Origin: Gemmatimonas sp.
GTDB lineage: Bacteria > Gemmatimonadota > Gemmatimonadetes > Gemmatimonadales > Gemmatimonadaceae
NCBI RefSeq assembly: GCF_021298855.1
Contig: NZ_JAJTHI010000020.1
Span: 62,001 to 126,000 of the forward strand
Direction: 5' to 3'
Length of the DNA: 64,000 nucleotides
Positions 47,951-58,007 of the stretch are shown here, piece by piece. The position numbers and the translations under genes were made by a program. Position 1 is the stretch's first letter; each line of letters starts with the position of its first letter. The notes beneath the pieces were generated by a model, which was given only the letters and a program-made list of their open reading frames with translations, made no database searches and had not been told where the DNA came from.

Positions 47951-48002
47951 AAAACGAAGCTCATGGGGGAGTCAGGCGGGGCATGCGGCGAAGAATGGGC
48001 AC

Positions 48003-48032
48003 GGGGCAGAAGAATCGCGATTCCTCTGCCCC
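48003..48032 (-). terminator. hairpin downstream of the LytM-type peptidase gene
   Basis: Arms 48003-48016 and 48019-48032 pair over 14 bases with one mismatch and a 2-base centre. An outer pair (GCATGCGG near 47981 with CCGCATGC near 48031) offers an alternative structure. Weak U-content follows on the minus strand. Nothing else is seen in 47951-48107. Confidence 0.5.
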
Positions 48033-48107
48033 GCATGCTGGCTCGGTCGTTCGGCGGCGCCGACGTGGTGCACGAGATACGCCGTGCCCCGTCGTTGTGC
48101 TCGGTGG

Positions 48108-49379
48108 TCAGTCGCCGTCGGGGCGCGTGGACATGGGACGCGCGGCCAGCCGCGGCGTTGGATTCTCCAGCTCGGCGAAAAGTCGCGCCTTGAGCTGCTC
48201 GAAGGCGCGCCGCTGTGCTGGCTTGAGCGGCTCGCCGCTCTGATTCTTGAGCGCGACACGCGGGTCGCGATGCACCCCATTGACCAGGACCTCGAAATGG
48301 AGATGCGGCGCGGTGGAGAGACCGGTGCTCCCCACCTGCCCGATGGTCTGGGAGATGCTGACCGACTGTCCGGCACGCACGTTGATGGCCCGCAGGTGAC
48401 CGTACCGGGTAACGAACCCGTTGGTGTGCCGGATTTCGATGGTCTTGCCGTAGCCCCCCTTCCAGCCGGCGAATGCCACGCGGCCGTTGCCGAGCGCGCG
48501 CACGGGAGTTCCGGCGGCGGCGGCGTAGTCCATGCCCTGGTGTCGACGGAGCGTGCCAAGAATGGGATGACGCCGCAGGCCGAAGACGCTGGAGATGCGG
48601 CGGAAGGCCAACGGCGCGCGCAGGAACGCGGCGCGCATCGCCTTTCCGTCCCCGTCGAAATAGGCCGGGCGGTTTCCCTGCGTGAAGCGCATGGTTTCCA
48701 CCGGTTTGCCGTCGACGGTAATGCGGGCCGCAATGATGTCTCCCGGCCGAACGAGCCCGTTCTCAGCGGTTTGTCGCTCGACGAGCACGCGGACGGAGTC
48801 GTTCTTCTGCAGGTCGCGGCTGAGATCGACGCGGTACTCGAGGATATCGGCCAAGGCGTAGGCCAACTCGGTGCGCTGGCGTTCCGGAAACGCCTGAGCG
48901 CCGTCGGCCAAGGCGCCGGTGAGCGTGGAGGTGACCACCCCACCTACCACGACGGTATCGGTCGTCCATTGGAGCGTTTCCTCGCGCTCCACCCAGGGCT
49001 GTCCGAAGAGCCGTGTGAAGCGGACGGCGCGATCGACGGCCAGCTGCAGGACCACCTCGGACGCCCCTGAATCGGGATCGACCTTGGTGGTGATCGTGGT
49101 GCCGGCGCGGACCTTGCGCGGGTCGAGTGCCGAGGCCACGCTGAGCGCCTCGGCCGCTTCCTGGGGGGCGAGACCGGCACGCTCGAGGGCCACGGTGAGC
49201 GGTTCACCGCGCCGAATGGTGTCGACCTTGAGCCGCCAGCGGGCGGCAACGGAAACACGAGGCCCCGCCGCCAGAACACTGGCCGCGGGGCGCTCCTGAA
49301 CTGGACGTCCCAGCGCGATGACAGCCGCTCCGATGCCCAGGCAACCGGCGGCGACGAGCAGCGTTCGCGTGGTGGTCAA
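48108..49379 (-). CDS. M23-family LytM-type peptidase (envelope)
   Basis: A 423-residue protein with an N-terminal membrane helix (about 5-24), an OapA/LysM-like region (about 55-140, [15 protein letters not shown]), and a C-terminal M23 domain with zinc ligands in [14 protein letters not shown] near 300 and [10 protein letters not shown] near 375. M23 peptidases cut cross-bridges or, when degenerate, activate amidases; here the H...D and HxH ligands look intact. The start is unusual: a TTG at 49377-49379 overlapping the ftsZ stop (TTGA), with no ATG or GTG near. Its position after ftsZ suggests a role in septal wall cleavage. Confidence 0.86.
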   Translation of the reverse strand: MTTTRTLLVAAGCLGIGAAVIALGRPVQERPAASVLAAGPRVSVAARWRLKVDTIRRGEPLTVALERAGLAPQEAAEALSVASALDPRKVRAGTTITTKVDPDSGASEVVLQLAVDRAVRFTRLFGQPWVEREETLQWTTDTVVVGGVVTSTLTGALADGAQAFPERQRTELAYALADILEYRVDLSRDLQKNDSVRVLVERQTAENGLVRPGDIIAARITVDGKPVETMRFTQGNRPAYFDGDGKAMRAAFLRAPLAFRRISSVFGLRRHPILGTLRRHQGMDYAAAAGTPVRALGNGRVAFAGWKGGYGKTIEIRHTNGFVTRYGHLRAINVRAGQSVSISQTIGQVGSTGLSTAPHLHFEVLVNGVHRDPRVALKNQSGEPLKPAQRRAFEQLKARLFAELENPTPRLAARPMSTRPDGD

Positions 49380-50623
49380 TCCATCTGTCTCCGAATGAAC
49401 GTCGGGATTTCCATATCGTCGAGATCTGCACTCGGCGATGCGGACGCAGGCGGGACCCGCGGTGGGCGAGGGACAGCCCCTTCCCACGCAGGACGCGCGG
49501 GGGGCACCGAAGGTCTCACCGGCGACCGGGTCCCGGAGGGGAACGGCAGAACGGAGGGAGCCTTGGCGGCAACGGGCTGCACCTCGGAATGTGCAGCGGC
49601 AGGCTGGCGAGCGGAAGGGCTGAACGCACTGCCCGCCGTGGCGGCCGGCTGGGTCCCCTGCAGGTACCGGTCAAAACCGGTCGCGATGACCGTGACCCGG
49701 ATCTCCCCCATCATGGCGGGCTCATGCACGGCGCCGAAGATGATTTCGGCATCATCGCCCACCGCATCGTGCACGATGTCGTTGATCTGGTGCACTTCGC
49801 CGAGGGTGAGGTCTTCGCCGCCGGTGATGTTGACGAGGACGCCCGTGGCGCCGGAGATGGAGACGTTGTCGAGCAGTGGCGAGGCAATGGCCTGCTGGGC
49901 CGCCTCGACCGCACGGTTCTCGCCGCGACCAATGCCGGTCCCCATGAGCGCCGACCCGCCGTTCTGCATGACGGTGCGGACGTCGGCGAAGTCGACATTC
50001 ACCATGCCCGTTTCGCTGATGAGCACCGAGATGCCCTGCGTGGCGTGCAGCAGCACTTCGTCGGCCTTCTTGAGCGCCTCGTGGAAGGGGATGCCCTTGC
50101 CCACGACGGCAAGCAGGCGCTCGTTGGGCACGATGATCATCGTGTCCACGTGCTTGCGCATTTCGGCGATCCCCTCTTCGGCCTGCCGCATGCGCTTGCG
50201 CCCTTCGAAGAGGAAGGGTCGGGTGACGATGCCGACGGTGAGCGCCCCGGCCTCACGGGCCAGCTGGCAGACCACCGGCGCCGCACCGGTGCCGGTACCG
50301 CCGCCCATGCCGCAGGTGATGAACACCAGGTCGGCGTTGCCGAGGACGCGCTTGCAGTCTTCGCGGTTTTCTTCGATGGCCTGCCGACCGATCTCCGGCC
50401 GCGCGCCCGCGCCCAGACCGCGCGTGAGCTTCTTGCCGATCTGAATCTTGACGTCGGCCTTGGAGTTCGTGAGCGCCTGCGCGTCGGTGTTGACCGAGAT
50501 GAACTCGACACCCTCGAGGTGCTCCTCGATCATGCGGTTCACGGCGTTGCCGCCACCGCCTCCGACACCCACCACCTTCATGCGGGCGTTCTGGGAAGCG
50601 CTCTCTTCGAACTCGAAGGTCAT
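49376..50623 (-). CDS. ftsZ: cell division GTPase FtsZ
   Basis: FtsZ polymerises at midcell and organises the divisome. The 415-residue protein has the tubulin signature [11 protein letters not shown] near 105, NTDAQAL near 45, T7-loop region with NVDFADV near 208, a Pro/Ala/Ser-rich linker of about 85 residues, and the C-terminal conserved peptide [14 protein letters not shown] that binds FtsA and other tethers. ATG 50623 follows GGAG by about 9 bases; an ATG 15 bases upstream is in frame. It has its own long upstream region with promoter and DnaA box. Confidence 0.97.
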   Translation of the reverse strand: MTFEFEESASQNARMKVVGVGGGGGNAVNRMIEEHLEGVEFISVNTDAQALTNSKADVKIQIGKKLTRGLGAGARPEIGRQAIEENREDCKRVLGNADLVFITCGMGGGTGTGAAPVVCQLAREAGALTVGIVTRPFLFEGRKRMRQAEEGIAEMRKHVDTMIIVPNERLLAVVGKGIPFHEALKKADEVLLHATQGISVLISETGMVNVDFADVRTVMQNGGSALMGTGIGRGENRAVEAAQQAIASPLLDNVSISGATGVLVNITGGEDLTLGEVHQINDIVHDAVGDDAEIIFGAVHEPAMMGEIRVTVIATGFDRYLQGTQPAATAGSAFSPSARQPAAAHSEVQPVAAKAPSVLPFPSGTRSPVRPSVPPARPAWEGAVPRPPRVPPASASPSADLDDMEIPTFIRRQMD

Positions 50624-50800
50624 GCGGGGGAGCTCCATACGGGGCTTGGCGGGCACGGGGTGGAGGTCGGGAACGAGCCGGCGGTGGGGAGCCGGGCGTT
50701 CGTCGGGTCGGGTGCGGCGAGCTCCACCGGCTTCGGTGGACCGCGCTTCCGACCCGTGTGCAAATGTGGACGAAGCGATTGGAGGTGCGACAACTCCCCT

Positions 50801-50828
50801 AGAATACACGTTCGATTCTGCCGCGCAA
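50801..50828 (-). promoter_or_regulatory. candidate ftsZ promoter
   Basis: On the minus strand, -35-like TTGCGC (50823-50828) and -10-like TATTCT (50801-50806) are 16 bp apart. Transcription would begin near 50793, leaving about 170 bases of leader before the ATG. Confidence 0.45.
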
Positions 50829-50895
50829 GCACTGGATTTTGTTGAAGTTGGCGCTTTTTGATCGCCCCCGTGCGTGTCACAAATCGGGCCGGCCT

Positions 50896-50904
50896 TTATC
50901 CACA
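50896..50904 (+). promoter_or_regulatory. consensus DnaA box
   Basis: TTATCCACA, the exact high-affinity DnaA box, about 70 bp upstream of the proposed ftsZ -35. It is a single 9-mer, so chance is possible, though such an AT-rich word is rarer than average in GC-rich DNA. DnaA is known to control ftsZ in Caulobacter. Confidence 0.4.
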
Positions 50905-51027
50905 ACCACCAATACCAAGACGGTTCGTGACCTTTCGCCGAGGCCTCGCCGTGTGGGCTTCGCAGGCGCGTGATATCGCCGCTCTGGAATGGGCGAACAG
51001 CCAGAGGTGCGCCCCCCGGAACCGCAA

Positions 51028-51079
51028 AACCCGAACGCGCCCCCCGAACCTGTCCAGTTCCGGGGTCTGCGTTCGGGTT
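51028..51079 (-). terminator. hairpin terminator after the M14 peptidase gene
   Basis: Perfect 11-bp outer arms (51028-51038 with 51069-51079) and an imperfect inner CCCC..GAAC / GTTC..GGGG extension. It follows the stop at 51102 by about 20 bases; a short T-run (51026-51029 complement) follows on the minus strand. It shares the AACCCGAA sequence with the hairpin at 41521. Confidence 0.6.
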
Positions 51080-51101
51080 CCGAGTGACGGCGTCCCGAGA
51101 C

Positions 51102-53969
51102 TCAGGGCTTCGGCGACTCGATCACGTCGTTCCAGTTGATCAGGCTGTTGAACACCATGTTGAACTCGCCGTGGTTCTGCCACCGGTAGATCGGGTTGTT
51201 CGCGAACAGGATGACACGCCCCCGCCCCTTCACGGCCTGCGGGATATCCACGGCGAACGGGCGGTTCCGTAACGAGTCGGCTCCGGTCATGAGCCCGGAC
51301 AGGACCGCCTTGTCGCCGCCGACGTAGCGCGCCAGCACGTTCCCCTCGTCGGCAATGCCCACCGTGAACGGCGTTCCGCCCACGTACTTCACCGGAATGG
51401 TGGTCGTGCCGAACCCGTAGAACGCCGGATGTCCGGGGCGCGATATGGCGGCCTCCACCAGCGGGCGCTGCGCCGTCAGCCCCGGTACCGGACGCTTGTC
51501 CACGGTGCGCGCCCACCCGAACTCGATGGGCAGCCGCGCGCTCTCGCCGATGGCGATGAGCGTGCCGCCCGCCTCGAGGAACGCCGCGATAGCGTCGACG
51601 CCCGCCTGACCGAAGCCGCCGGTGATGTCGTCCGTTTCGCCATACATGCCGAGGAACGGGTACGTGGGATCCTTCTTGTACGGCACCGGACGCGTCGCGG
51701 GTCCCTGCATCACGGTGTTCTTCGACAGGTTCTGCTCGGCCACGAGCATCACGTCGTAGTCGCGGCGCAGATTGCCCTGACGCACCCGCTCCTTGTAGAT
51801 GAGATCGAAGGGCACCTTGAACTCATCGAAGGTGAGCCGGTACCAGCCCAGGTTCTGCGTGCCACTCCACTGCGAGTAGATCGCCACGCGCGGCACATCG
51901 GCATCGTGCGTACGCACCGTTGGCGCCTGCGACAGATACGCGGCCGTGAGCCCGAGGGAGTCGACCAGCGCGCGCACCTTGCTGGCGTGCTTGGCATCGA
52001 TGAGGAACGAGCCCGCGGGATAGGTCGTGTCGCCGGCGGCGAACGACGCCTCGGCCACCTTCATGGGAATGCGGCGCAGGAGGTACCGGAACGTGACCAT
52101 GTGGTTGCTGCCGAGGTGCGCCACGGCAATGGTGTTGCCCCCGCTGCCGGAAAGGGTGCCCTTCGGGATGACCTTGTCGACGTTCGCGACCGGCGCGCTG
52201 AGGATGCCGGTGTCGGCCACCGCCACCACGTCCACGCCCATGGCGAAGCCCATGCTCCAGCCGCTGTCGTCGTAGGTGCTCAGTCGCGCGTCGGGGTAGT
52301 CCTGCCGCTCCAGCAGGTTCTTGGCAAGGCGCCCATACGGCTGGTCGCGCTTGATGATGTACGAACCGGCGGGATAGGTGGTATTCCCCACCTTCACCGG
52401 CGCGGTGGCTTGACCGACCTCGATGCGCTGCACGCGCAGCAGATTCACCATCTCGGCCACGCGCGTCATGTCGCGCTGCTTCGGAATGAGGAACGCGTGC
52501 GGTGCGCGCGCGCGGCCATCCGCAATGCTGTTGCGTGTCTTGGTGTAGAAGTTCTCGAGCACCGTTTGCGGGAACATGCTCGCGAGCTGCAGCGCGGAGA
52601 TCACCCCCGTCTGCATGTAGTTGGCATTCGAGCGGCGCGTGAAGGTGGCCACGTCATTGAAGCCGATGGGAATGCCGCGATACCACTCGCGCTCCTGTCC
52701 GCCGCCACGACCGGTGGGTACCGGGCCCGTTCCGCGCCCCCCACCACCCGCCGCCGCCGCCGGTGTGTCCCCACGACGCGCGGCCGCCATGGCCGCACTG
52801 TCGAGGTCACGCCCCGACTGCGTCTCGTACATCTTCATGAGCCCATTGTGGTTGTATGCCACGGAGCCGAGATATCCGGGCGACCAGCCGTCCATGAAGG
52901 CATGGGTATACACGCCGGGCATGCCCCACTTCGTCATCTGCGCGAGCTCCCAGTTGCCGAACCATGGCAGCTCCGCGAAGAGAATGGGATCGAGATTGGG
53001 GTTCTGCGGCGGGCCACCCGTGTAGGTGTACAGCAGCGGCAACGACTCGTGCAGGTCGTGCATGATCGGCGGGAAGGCCGTGAAGTACCAATCCACGATC
53101 GCGCGCATCTGCACCAGCTTGATGTTGATGTCGCGATTGTTGTCGTGGTACACATACTTGCCCCAATACGGAAGCGGGCCACCGAAGGCAGCCGGCGCTC
53201 CGGTGGCGGGGCGCCGCGCGGAATCACCGGGCGCGGCCGCACCGGCCGCCGGCACCGATGCGACAGGCCGTGCCATGGACTGGTTGCGCAGGAACCAGTC
53301 CACGTTGCGATCGCGCCCGTCGGCATCGGCCGCCGGCGTGATCGACACGTACAGCTGTTCGCGAATCTGATTGATGACGGGCGAGCTTTCGGCCGTCAGC
53401 CGATACGCCAACTCCATGAGTGTTTCCGACGGGCCCGTCTCGCCCGAATGCAGACCACCCATGAGGTGATAGTGCGGCTTGGTCTGCGCCAGCAGCGTCT
53501 TCACCTGCGCGTCGGTCATGCCGCGCGGATCGGCGATGCGCGCGAGGTTCTTCCGGTTCTCGGCGAGCTGCCGCATGTTCGCGTCACTCGAGATCCAGAC
53601 CACCACCAGCTCGCGTCCTTCGTCGGAGCGGCCGATGGTTTCGACCTTCACGCGCGGTGAGGCCTTCTCGAGGGCGCGGTAGTAGGCGAGCTGCTTCTCG
53701 TAGTGGGTGAGGATGCGCGGGGCACCCACGTGGTAGCCGAGTACGTCGCGCGGCGTGGGAATGCCCGGCGCCAGCGGGAGGTGGTCGACAAGGGGGCTCG
53801 AATGCCGCGGATTGGCGAGCCACTCCCGCAGGCTCTGCTCGTAGGTGGGGTCCTGCTTCTGGTTGGGATCGCGCGTATCGAGGGTTACCTGCTGAGCCTG
53901 GAGCCCGGCAGGGAGCGTCAGCGCCAGCGCGGTGGCGCAGCGGCGAAGCGAAGAGAAAAGCGTGGCCAC
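51102..53969 (-). CDS. secreted M14-family zinc carboxypeptidase-like protein
   Basis: A 955-residue secreted protein. Signal peptide about 1-26 (LQAQ); M14 domain about 75-370 with [32 protein letters not shown], the HxxE zinc motif in [16 protein letters not shown] near 170, and [12 protein letters not shown] near 305 supplying a further His. A long C-terminal part (about 500-955) contains a GATase-like segment near 800-860. M14 enzymes release C-terminal residues; some act on peptidoglycan tripeptides, others on proteins. The GTG at 53969 gives the signal peptide. It sits between the Ser/Thr kinase and ftsZ; a wall substrate is possible but unproven. Confidence 0.88.
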   Translation of the reverse strand: MATLFSSLRRCATALALTLPAGLQAQQVTLDTRDPNQKQDPTYEQSLREWLANPRHSSPLVDHLPLAPGIPTPRDVLGYHVGAPRILTHYEKQLAYYRALEKASPRVKVETIGRSDEGRELVVVWISSDANMRQLAENRKNLARIADPRGMTDAQVKTLLAQTKPHYHLMGGLHSGETGPSETLMELAYRLTAESSPVINQIREQLYVSITPAADADGRDRNVDWFLRNQSMARPVASVPAAGAAAPGDSARRPATGAPAAFGGPLPYWGKYVYHDNNRDINIKLVQMRAIVDWYFTAFPPIMHDLHESLPLLYTYTGGPPQNPNLDPILFAELPWFGNWELAQMTKWGMPGVYTHAFMDGWSPGYLGSVAYNHNGLMKMYETQSGRDLDSAAMAAARRGDTPAAAAGGGGRGTGPVPTGRGGGQEREWYRGIPIGFNDVATFTRRSNANYMQTGVISALQLASMFPQTVLENFYTKTRNSIADGRARAPHAFLIPKQRDMTRVAEMVNLLRVQRIEVGQATAPVKVGNTTYPAGSYIIKRDQPYGRLAKNLLERQDYPDARLSTYDDSGWSMGFAMGVDVVAVADTGILSAPVANVDKVIPKGTLSGSGGNTIAVAHLGSNHMVTFRYLLRRIPMKVAEASFAAGDTTYPAGSFLIDAKHASKVRALVDSLGLTAAYLSQAPTVRTHDADVPRVAIYSQWSGTQNLGWYRLTFDEFKVPFDLIYKERVRQGNLRRDYDVMLVAEQNLSKNTVMQGPATRPVPYKKDPTYPFLGMYGETDDITGGFGQAGVDAIAAFLEAGGTLIAIGESARLPIEFGWARTVDKRPVPGLTAQRPLVEAAISRPGHPAFYGFGTTTIPVKYVGGTPFTVGIADEGNVLARYVGGDKAVLSGLMTGADSLRNRPFAVDIPQAVKGRGRVILFANNPIYRWQNHGEFNMVFNSLINWNDVIESPKP

Positions 53970-54047
53970 GATGTCGGTAGGTGAAGGGGAGCGACGGTCA
54001 TCGAAGTTACGCGGACGTACCGGGCGACGTTCGTTCGCGACCGTTGA

Positions 54048-56660
54048 TCAGCGAGGCCGTCCCGTCTGCTGCTGCGCCCACCCGGTGAACACCTGCAGCT
54101 GCGACTCGCCGGTACGATCCTGCAGGACCGCGATTTCGGGCTTGGTGGGATGAACGTCCCACACGTCACCGATCTGGGTGACGGAGTCTCGCTGCACGAT
54201 CGAGGCGCTGGCCCCGTTGAACGCGAGCGTAGCCCGCCACAGCGTGCCCCCGCTGCGGTAATAGAGCCGTTGCCCGTCGCCACCCCACGAGGCGCCGGAT
54301 GCCCCCTGCACCGACACCTGCGTCACGGCACCGCCGGGGGCGAGCGCCTTGATGAAGAGATCGGCGCGCCCATTGCGCTGAGAGCGAAAGGCCACCCACT
54401 GCTCATTCGGCGACACCCGTGCGTCACGCGCGGACTCCCCCTCGGCAATCATCCGCGTTCGCGACGACGTGTCGTTCACCGGCATCGTGAACAACCCGTC
54501 GGGGCGTTCGATGAGCAGGACCGTGCCATTCGCAAGGATGGCCCGTGGTATCCCCAGACCCGCGATCACGCGGCGCGGCGGCGTGCTGCCGTCGACCGGC
54601 GCCAGATACACCCCGCGGGGCATGGTGCCCGTCGCGTTGCTCGTACGATACGCGAGCTGTCTTCCGTCGGGTGACCACACCGCATCGACACCATTGGTCA
54701 CTTTCGTGGGCGCCCCCGATTGCGGATCGATGAGCCACAACTCGTCGGTGAAACTCTGCGACGTCGCGGCATTCAGTTCGGCAACGACGAAGCGACCGTC
54801 GGGCGACCAGCGGACGGACTGGTACTGCTTCCGCTCGGTCTCCACGGGTCGTGCGGTCCCGTCGAACGAGACGAACTGCACGTCCCCACCGACCGATCCT
54901 CGCAACACGGCCAACGTGCCGTTGGCGGCCATGACGGCATTGAGCCCGCCGGCACTCTTGGCGCTGATGCCCCCCATGACGCGCTCGGGCACCCCTGCGA
55001 TTTCCCCGGTCGGGAGCGTGAAGCGCACCTTGTAGATCCAGCCGTCCAAGCGCCCGAAGAACAGATGCCCGTCGTGATACCCCACGACGTTCGACAACTC
55101 GAGATCGATCACCCGTACCGCACCACTGTCGATGGGCATGAGCACGAGCTTGTCGGCTTCGCCGACGTGAATCCGCGAACCGACGGTCCTGCCGTCGGGA
55201 AACGTGAACGGATTCGAGAAGTACGTCGCCTGAGGAACGTCGCGGATGTCGGCGATCACGCGCCCCTTCTGTTCCCCGATGCCGAGGCGCTGGATCGTGG
55301 AGGCGGGGGCAAAGACGAAGTAGTCGCCATGCGCCCACGAGGCCCCGAACAGCGAGCCGGGATAATCCAGCAGCGTCGTGGTCCCTCCGCCCTGGAGCGG
55401 AACGCGAAACACGGCCTTTTGGTCGCTCTCCGTACGCAGGAGCATGACGTTCTTGCCGTCCGGTGTGAACACCGGTCCAAAACCGTTCTCACTGCCAGCG
55501 ATCGGCAGCGCGTCGAGACTGTCGAGATGCCGCACGTATACAACGGGATCACCGGCCTGCCCGATGCGTTCGGTCACCACCATCACCTGCCGCCCATCAC
55601 GGGAGATTCCGAGGTTGAGTCCCACCGTAGAAGTGACCCGGACATCCGGCGGCAAGGCGACGGCGAATCGAACGGCGTCCGCTTCCGCGGACGGCGCGCT
55701 GCGCGCACCACCGAGATAGCCGCCGACAGCGGCGACCAGCACGAGCGCCGACGTCAGCCACAGCGCACGCGTGCGACGCGGCCCCGCCGTGCTGGTGGTG
55801 CCCGCTGCGACAATGGCGGCCGTTCGTGACGCATCCTGCAACGCGTCTGCCAACTCCTTCGTGGTCGCCCACCGATCCGCCGGGAGCTTCTCGAGCGCCT
55901 TGCGGATCGCCGCCTCCACGTGAGGGGGCACATTCCGGCGCGACGCACTGATCGCGCGCGGTTCCTCGGTCATCAGCCGCGCGATGATCGCTTGCGCGGT
56001 GGTGCCCGTGTGCGGCGGCTCGCCGGTGAGGCACCCGTAGAGGATCGCGCCGAGCGCGTACACGTCGCTGCGCGCATCGATCACGCGGTCGCCGGTGGCC
56101 TGCTCGGGGCTCATGTACTGCGGCGTACCGAGAGACAGTCCGGTTTGCGTAACGCGGGTCCCGCCGGCGTTGCTCACGGCCAGCGCAATGCCGAAATCGG
56201 CCACGAGCGGCTGGCCGTCCTGCAGCAGGATGTTTTCCGGCTTGAGATCGCGGTGAATGACACCGTTGCGGTGCGCATAGTCGAGCGCGCTCGCGATCGC
56301 CCCACCGAGCCGCATCGTCTCGCTCACCGACAGCTGCTTGTCCCGATCGAGCCGTGCCCGCAGTGTCTCGCCTTCCACGAACGGCATCACGTAGTACAGC
56401 AGCCCGTCCGCTTCTCCACTGTCGAACAGCGGCAGCAGGTTGGGATGCTGCAGCGTGGCCGTCACGCGTATCTCACTGAGGAACCGCTCGACCCCGAGCA
56501 CCGCGCCAAGTTCGGGACTGAGCACCTTGACGGCCACCTTCCGGTCGTAGCGCACGTCGCGCGCGAGGAACACGGTGGCCATACCGCCGCGGCCCACCTC
56601 GCGCTCGAGCGCGTACGTGGCCGGAAACGACGACTGCAGTTGGTCGAGCAATGAGGTCAT
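54048..56660 (-). CDS. receptor-type Ser/Thr protein kinase with C-terminal beta-propeller
   Basis: An 870-residue protein. A complete eukaryotic-like kinase domain (about 15-275) has GRGGMATVF (P-loop), VAVKVL with the Lys, HRDLKPENILL, DFGIA and the APE-type GTPQYMSPEQ. A TM helix (about 302-320) follows, then about 545 residues of WD40/TolB-like propeller repeats outside the membrane (e.g. FTPDGKNVML, WSPDGRFVV). All catalytic residues are present, so it is active in principle. Start ATG 56660; the longer frame is unlikely. It lies 93 bases after ftsA, inside the division cluster. Confidence 0.9.
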   Translation of the reverse strand: MTSLLDQLQSSFPATYALEREVGRGGMATVFLARDVRYDRKVAVKVLSPELGAVLGVERFLSEIRVTATLQHPNLLPLFDSGEADGLLYYVMPFVEGETLRARLDRDKQLSVSETMRLGGAIASALDYAHRNGVIHRDLKPENILLQDGQPLVADFGIALAVSNAGGTRVTQTGLSLGTPQYMSPEQATGDRVIDARSDVYALGAILYGCLTGEPPHTGTTAQAIIARLMTEEPRAISASRRNVPPHVEAAIRKALEKLPADRWATTKELADALQDASRTAAIVAAGTTSTAGPRRTRALWLTSALVLVAAVGGYLGGARSAPSAEADAVRFAVALPPDVRVTSTVGLNLGISRDGRQVMVVTERIGQAGDPVVYVRHLDSLDALPIAGSENGFGPVFTPDGKNVMLLRTESDQKAVFRVPLQGGGTTTLLDYPGSLFGASWAHGDYFVFAPASTIQRLGIGEQKGRVIADIRDVPQATYFSNPFTFPDGRTVGSRIHVGEADKLVLMPIDSGAVRVIDLELSNVVGYHDGHLFFGRLDGWIYKVRFTLPTGEIAGVPERVMGGISAKSAGGLNAVMAANGTLAVLRGSVGGDVQFVSFDGTARPVETERKQYQSVRWSPDGRFVVAELNAATSQSFTDELWLIDPQSGAPTKVTNGVDAVWSPDGRQLAYRTSNATGTMPRGVYLAPVDGSTPPRRVIAGLGIPRAILANGTVLLIERPDGLFTMPVNDTSSRTRMIAEGESARDARVSPNEQWVAFRSQRNGRADLFIKALAPGGAVTQVSVQGASGASWGGDGQRLYYRSGGTLWRATLAFNGASASIVQRDSVTQIGDVWDVHPTKPEIAVLQDRTGESQLQVFTGWAQQQTGRPR

Positions 56661-56753
56661 GGGGCGCAGGAAGGGGCGACCGACCGACACACTGGACAGC
56701 CTGCATATGCGAACGCCGATCACGGAGTGTGACCGGCGCCCACACCGCTACGA

Positions 56754-58007
56754 TCAGAAGAAGTCCTGCAACCAGGTCTTCACCCGCGTGGCCAGCTTGT
56801 CCACGCCGCCACCACTGAGTGACGGCCGACGGGACACGACGCCACCCAGCGCGGCGCGATGCGCGCCGTAGAGCGCCAGTCCGGTCACGGTGGAAAAGCG
56901 GGGGTCCGCCACATTCTCCACGAGGCCGTCCAGCTTGGCCCCCGGCATCCCCACCCGTACCCCCAGGCCAAAGACATCGGCGGCCAGTTCCGTGATGCCC
57001 TCGAGCGACGATCCGCCTCCCGTGAGCACGATGCCGGCGTTGAGCTTGCCCTGATAGCCCGCCTGCTGCACCTCGCGCACGACCTTGTCGAAGATCTCGT
57101 CCATCCGCTGATGGATGATGTGCGTCATGAGCTCGCGCGAGATGTGCCGCTCGCCGTGCGTACCGGATGGCGGCATGGCGATGACTTGCGCGGGGTCGAT
57201 GAGCGGCTCGTACGCGCAGCCGTACGCCTCCTTGAGCTGCTCGGCGTCGTGCTGCGTGATGCCGAGCCCCTGCACCAGGTCGCTGGTGACATTGTTGCCA
57301 CCGTAGGGGATCGTGCCCAGATGCCGGATCTTGCCCTCGTGGAAGATGGCGAGATCGGTGGTGCCGGCGCCGAGCTCGACGAGCACGACGCCCAGCTCCT
57401 TCTCCTCTTCGGTGAGCACCGCCAACGCACTCGCGAGCGGTTCCAGCACGAGCTCGCGCGACTTGTATCCGGCCCGCTCGATGGCCTTGCGGAGGTTCAT
57501 CGCCGGCGCGCTGCCGATGGTGACGAGATACATCTCGGTCTCGAGGCGCGTGCCGATCATGCCCACGGGATCGCGAATGCCGTCGGCCTTGTCCACCCGG
57601 TATTCCTGCGGAATGGCGTGCAGCAGCTCGCGGTCCTGCGGAATGGCCATGGCGCGCGCCACCTCGTTCACGCGGTCCACATCGGCGCGCGTGATTTCGT
57701 CGCCGCTGATGGCGACCACGCCCGTGGAGCACATGGCGCGCACGTGCTCTCCGGCAATGCCCACGTAGAGTCCGTCGGGCTGCACGCCCGCCACCCGTGA
57801 CGCCTCTTCGACGGCGGCGCGGATGCTGCGGGTGGCCTCCTCGATATCACTGACCACTCCGCGGCGCAGCCCCATCGTGCGGGTGCTCCCCACTCCCAGC
57901 ACCTTGAGCCGCGGCGCACGCGGCAGGTCGCCATGCACCGCCGCCACAATGGCGGTGGTGTGGGCGGTGCCAATATCGAGGGCGGCAACGATGGCTTCGG
58001 ACGTCAT
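56754..58007 (-). CDS. ftsA: cell division protein FtsA
   Basis: FtsA is the actin-like ATPase that ties FtsZ to the membrane and recruits later divisome proteins. The 417-residue protein has the phosphate-1 loop DIGTAHTTAIVAAV at the start, the adenosine loop VELGAGTTDLAIFHEG near 200, the connecting GGNNVTSDL and GGGSSLEGI near 335, and a C-terminal amphipathic helix DKLATRVKTWLQDFF that would insert in the membrane. The ATG overlaps the ftsQ stop (ATGA). ftsZ is not adjacent: two other genes intervene. Confidence 0.95.
   Translation of the reverse strand: MTSEAIVAALDIGTAHTTAIVAAVHGDLPRAPRLKVLGVGSTRTMGLRRGVVSDIEEATRSIRAAVEEASRVAGVQPDGLYVGIAGEHVRAMCSTGVVAISGDEITRADVDRVNEVARAMAIPQDRELLHAIPQEYRVDKADGIRDPVGMIGTRLETEMYLVTIGSAPAMNLRKAIERAGYKSRELVLEPLASALAVLTEEEKELGVVLVELGAGTTDLAIFHEGKIRHLGTIPYGGNNVTSDLVQGLGITQHDAEQLKEAYGCAYEPLIDPAQVIAMPPSGTHGERHISRELMTHIIHQRMDEIFDKVVREVQQAGYQGKLNAGIVLTGGGSSLEGITELAADVFGLGVRVGMPGAKLDGLVENVADPRFSTVTGLALYGAHRAALGGVVSRRPSLSGGGVDKLATRVKTWLQDFF

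Larger units (their letters stand above)
50624..51101 (-). other. ftsZ upstream regulatory region
   Basis: 478 bases without a supported gene between the M14 peptidase stop and ftsZ. It holds, from far to near the gene, a hairpin terminating the peptidase transcript, a perfect DnaA box (50896-50904), a sigma70-like promoter (50801-50828) and a leader of about 170 bases. Confidence 0.6.
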
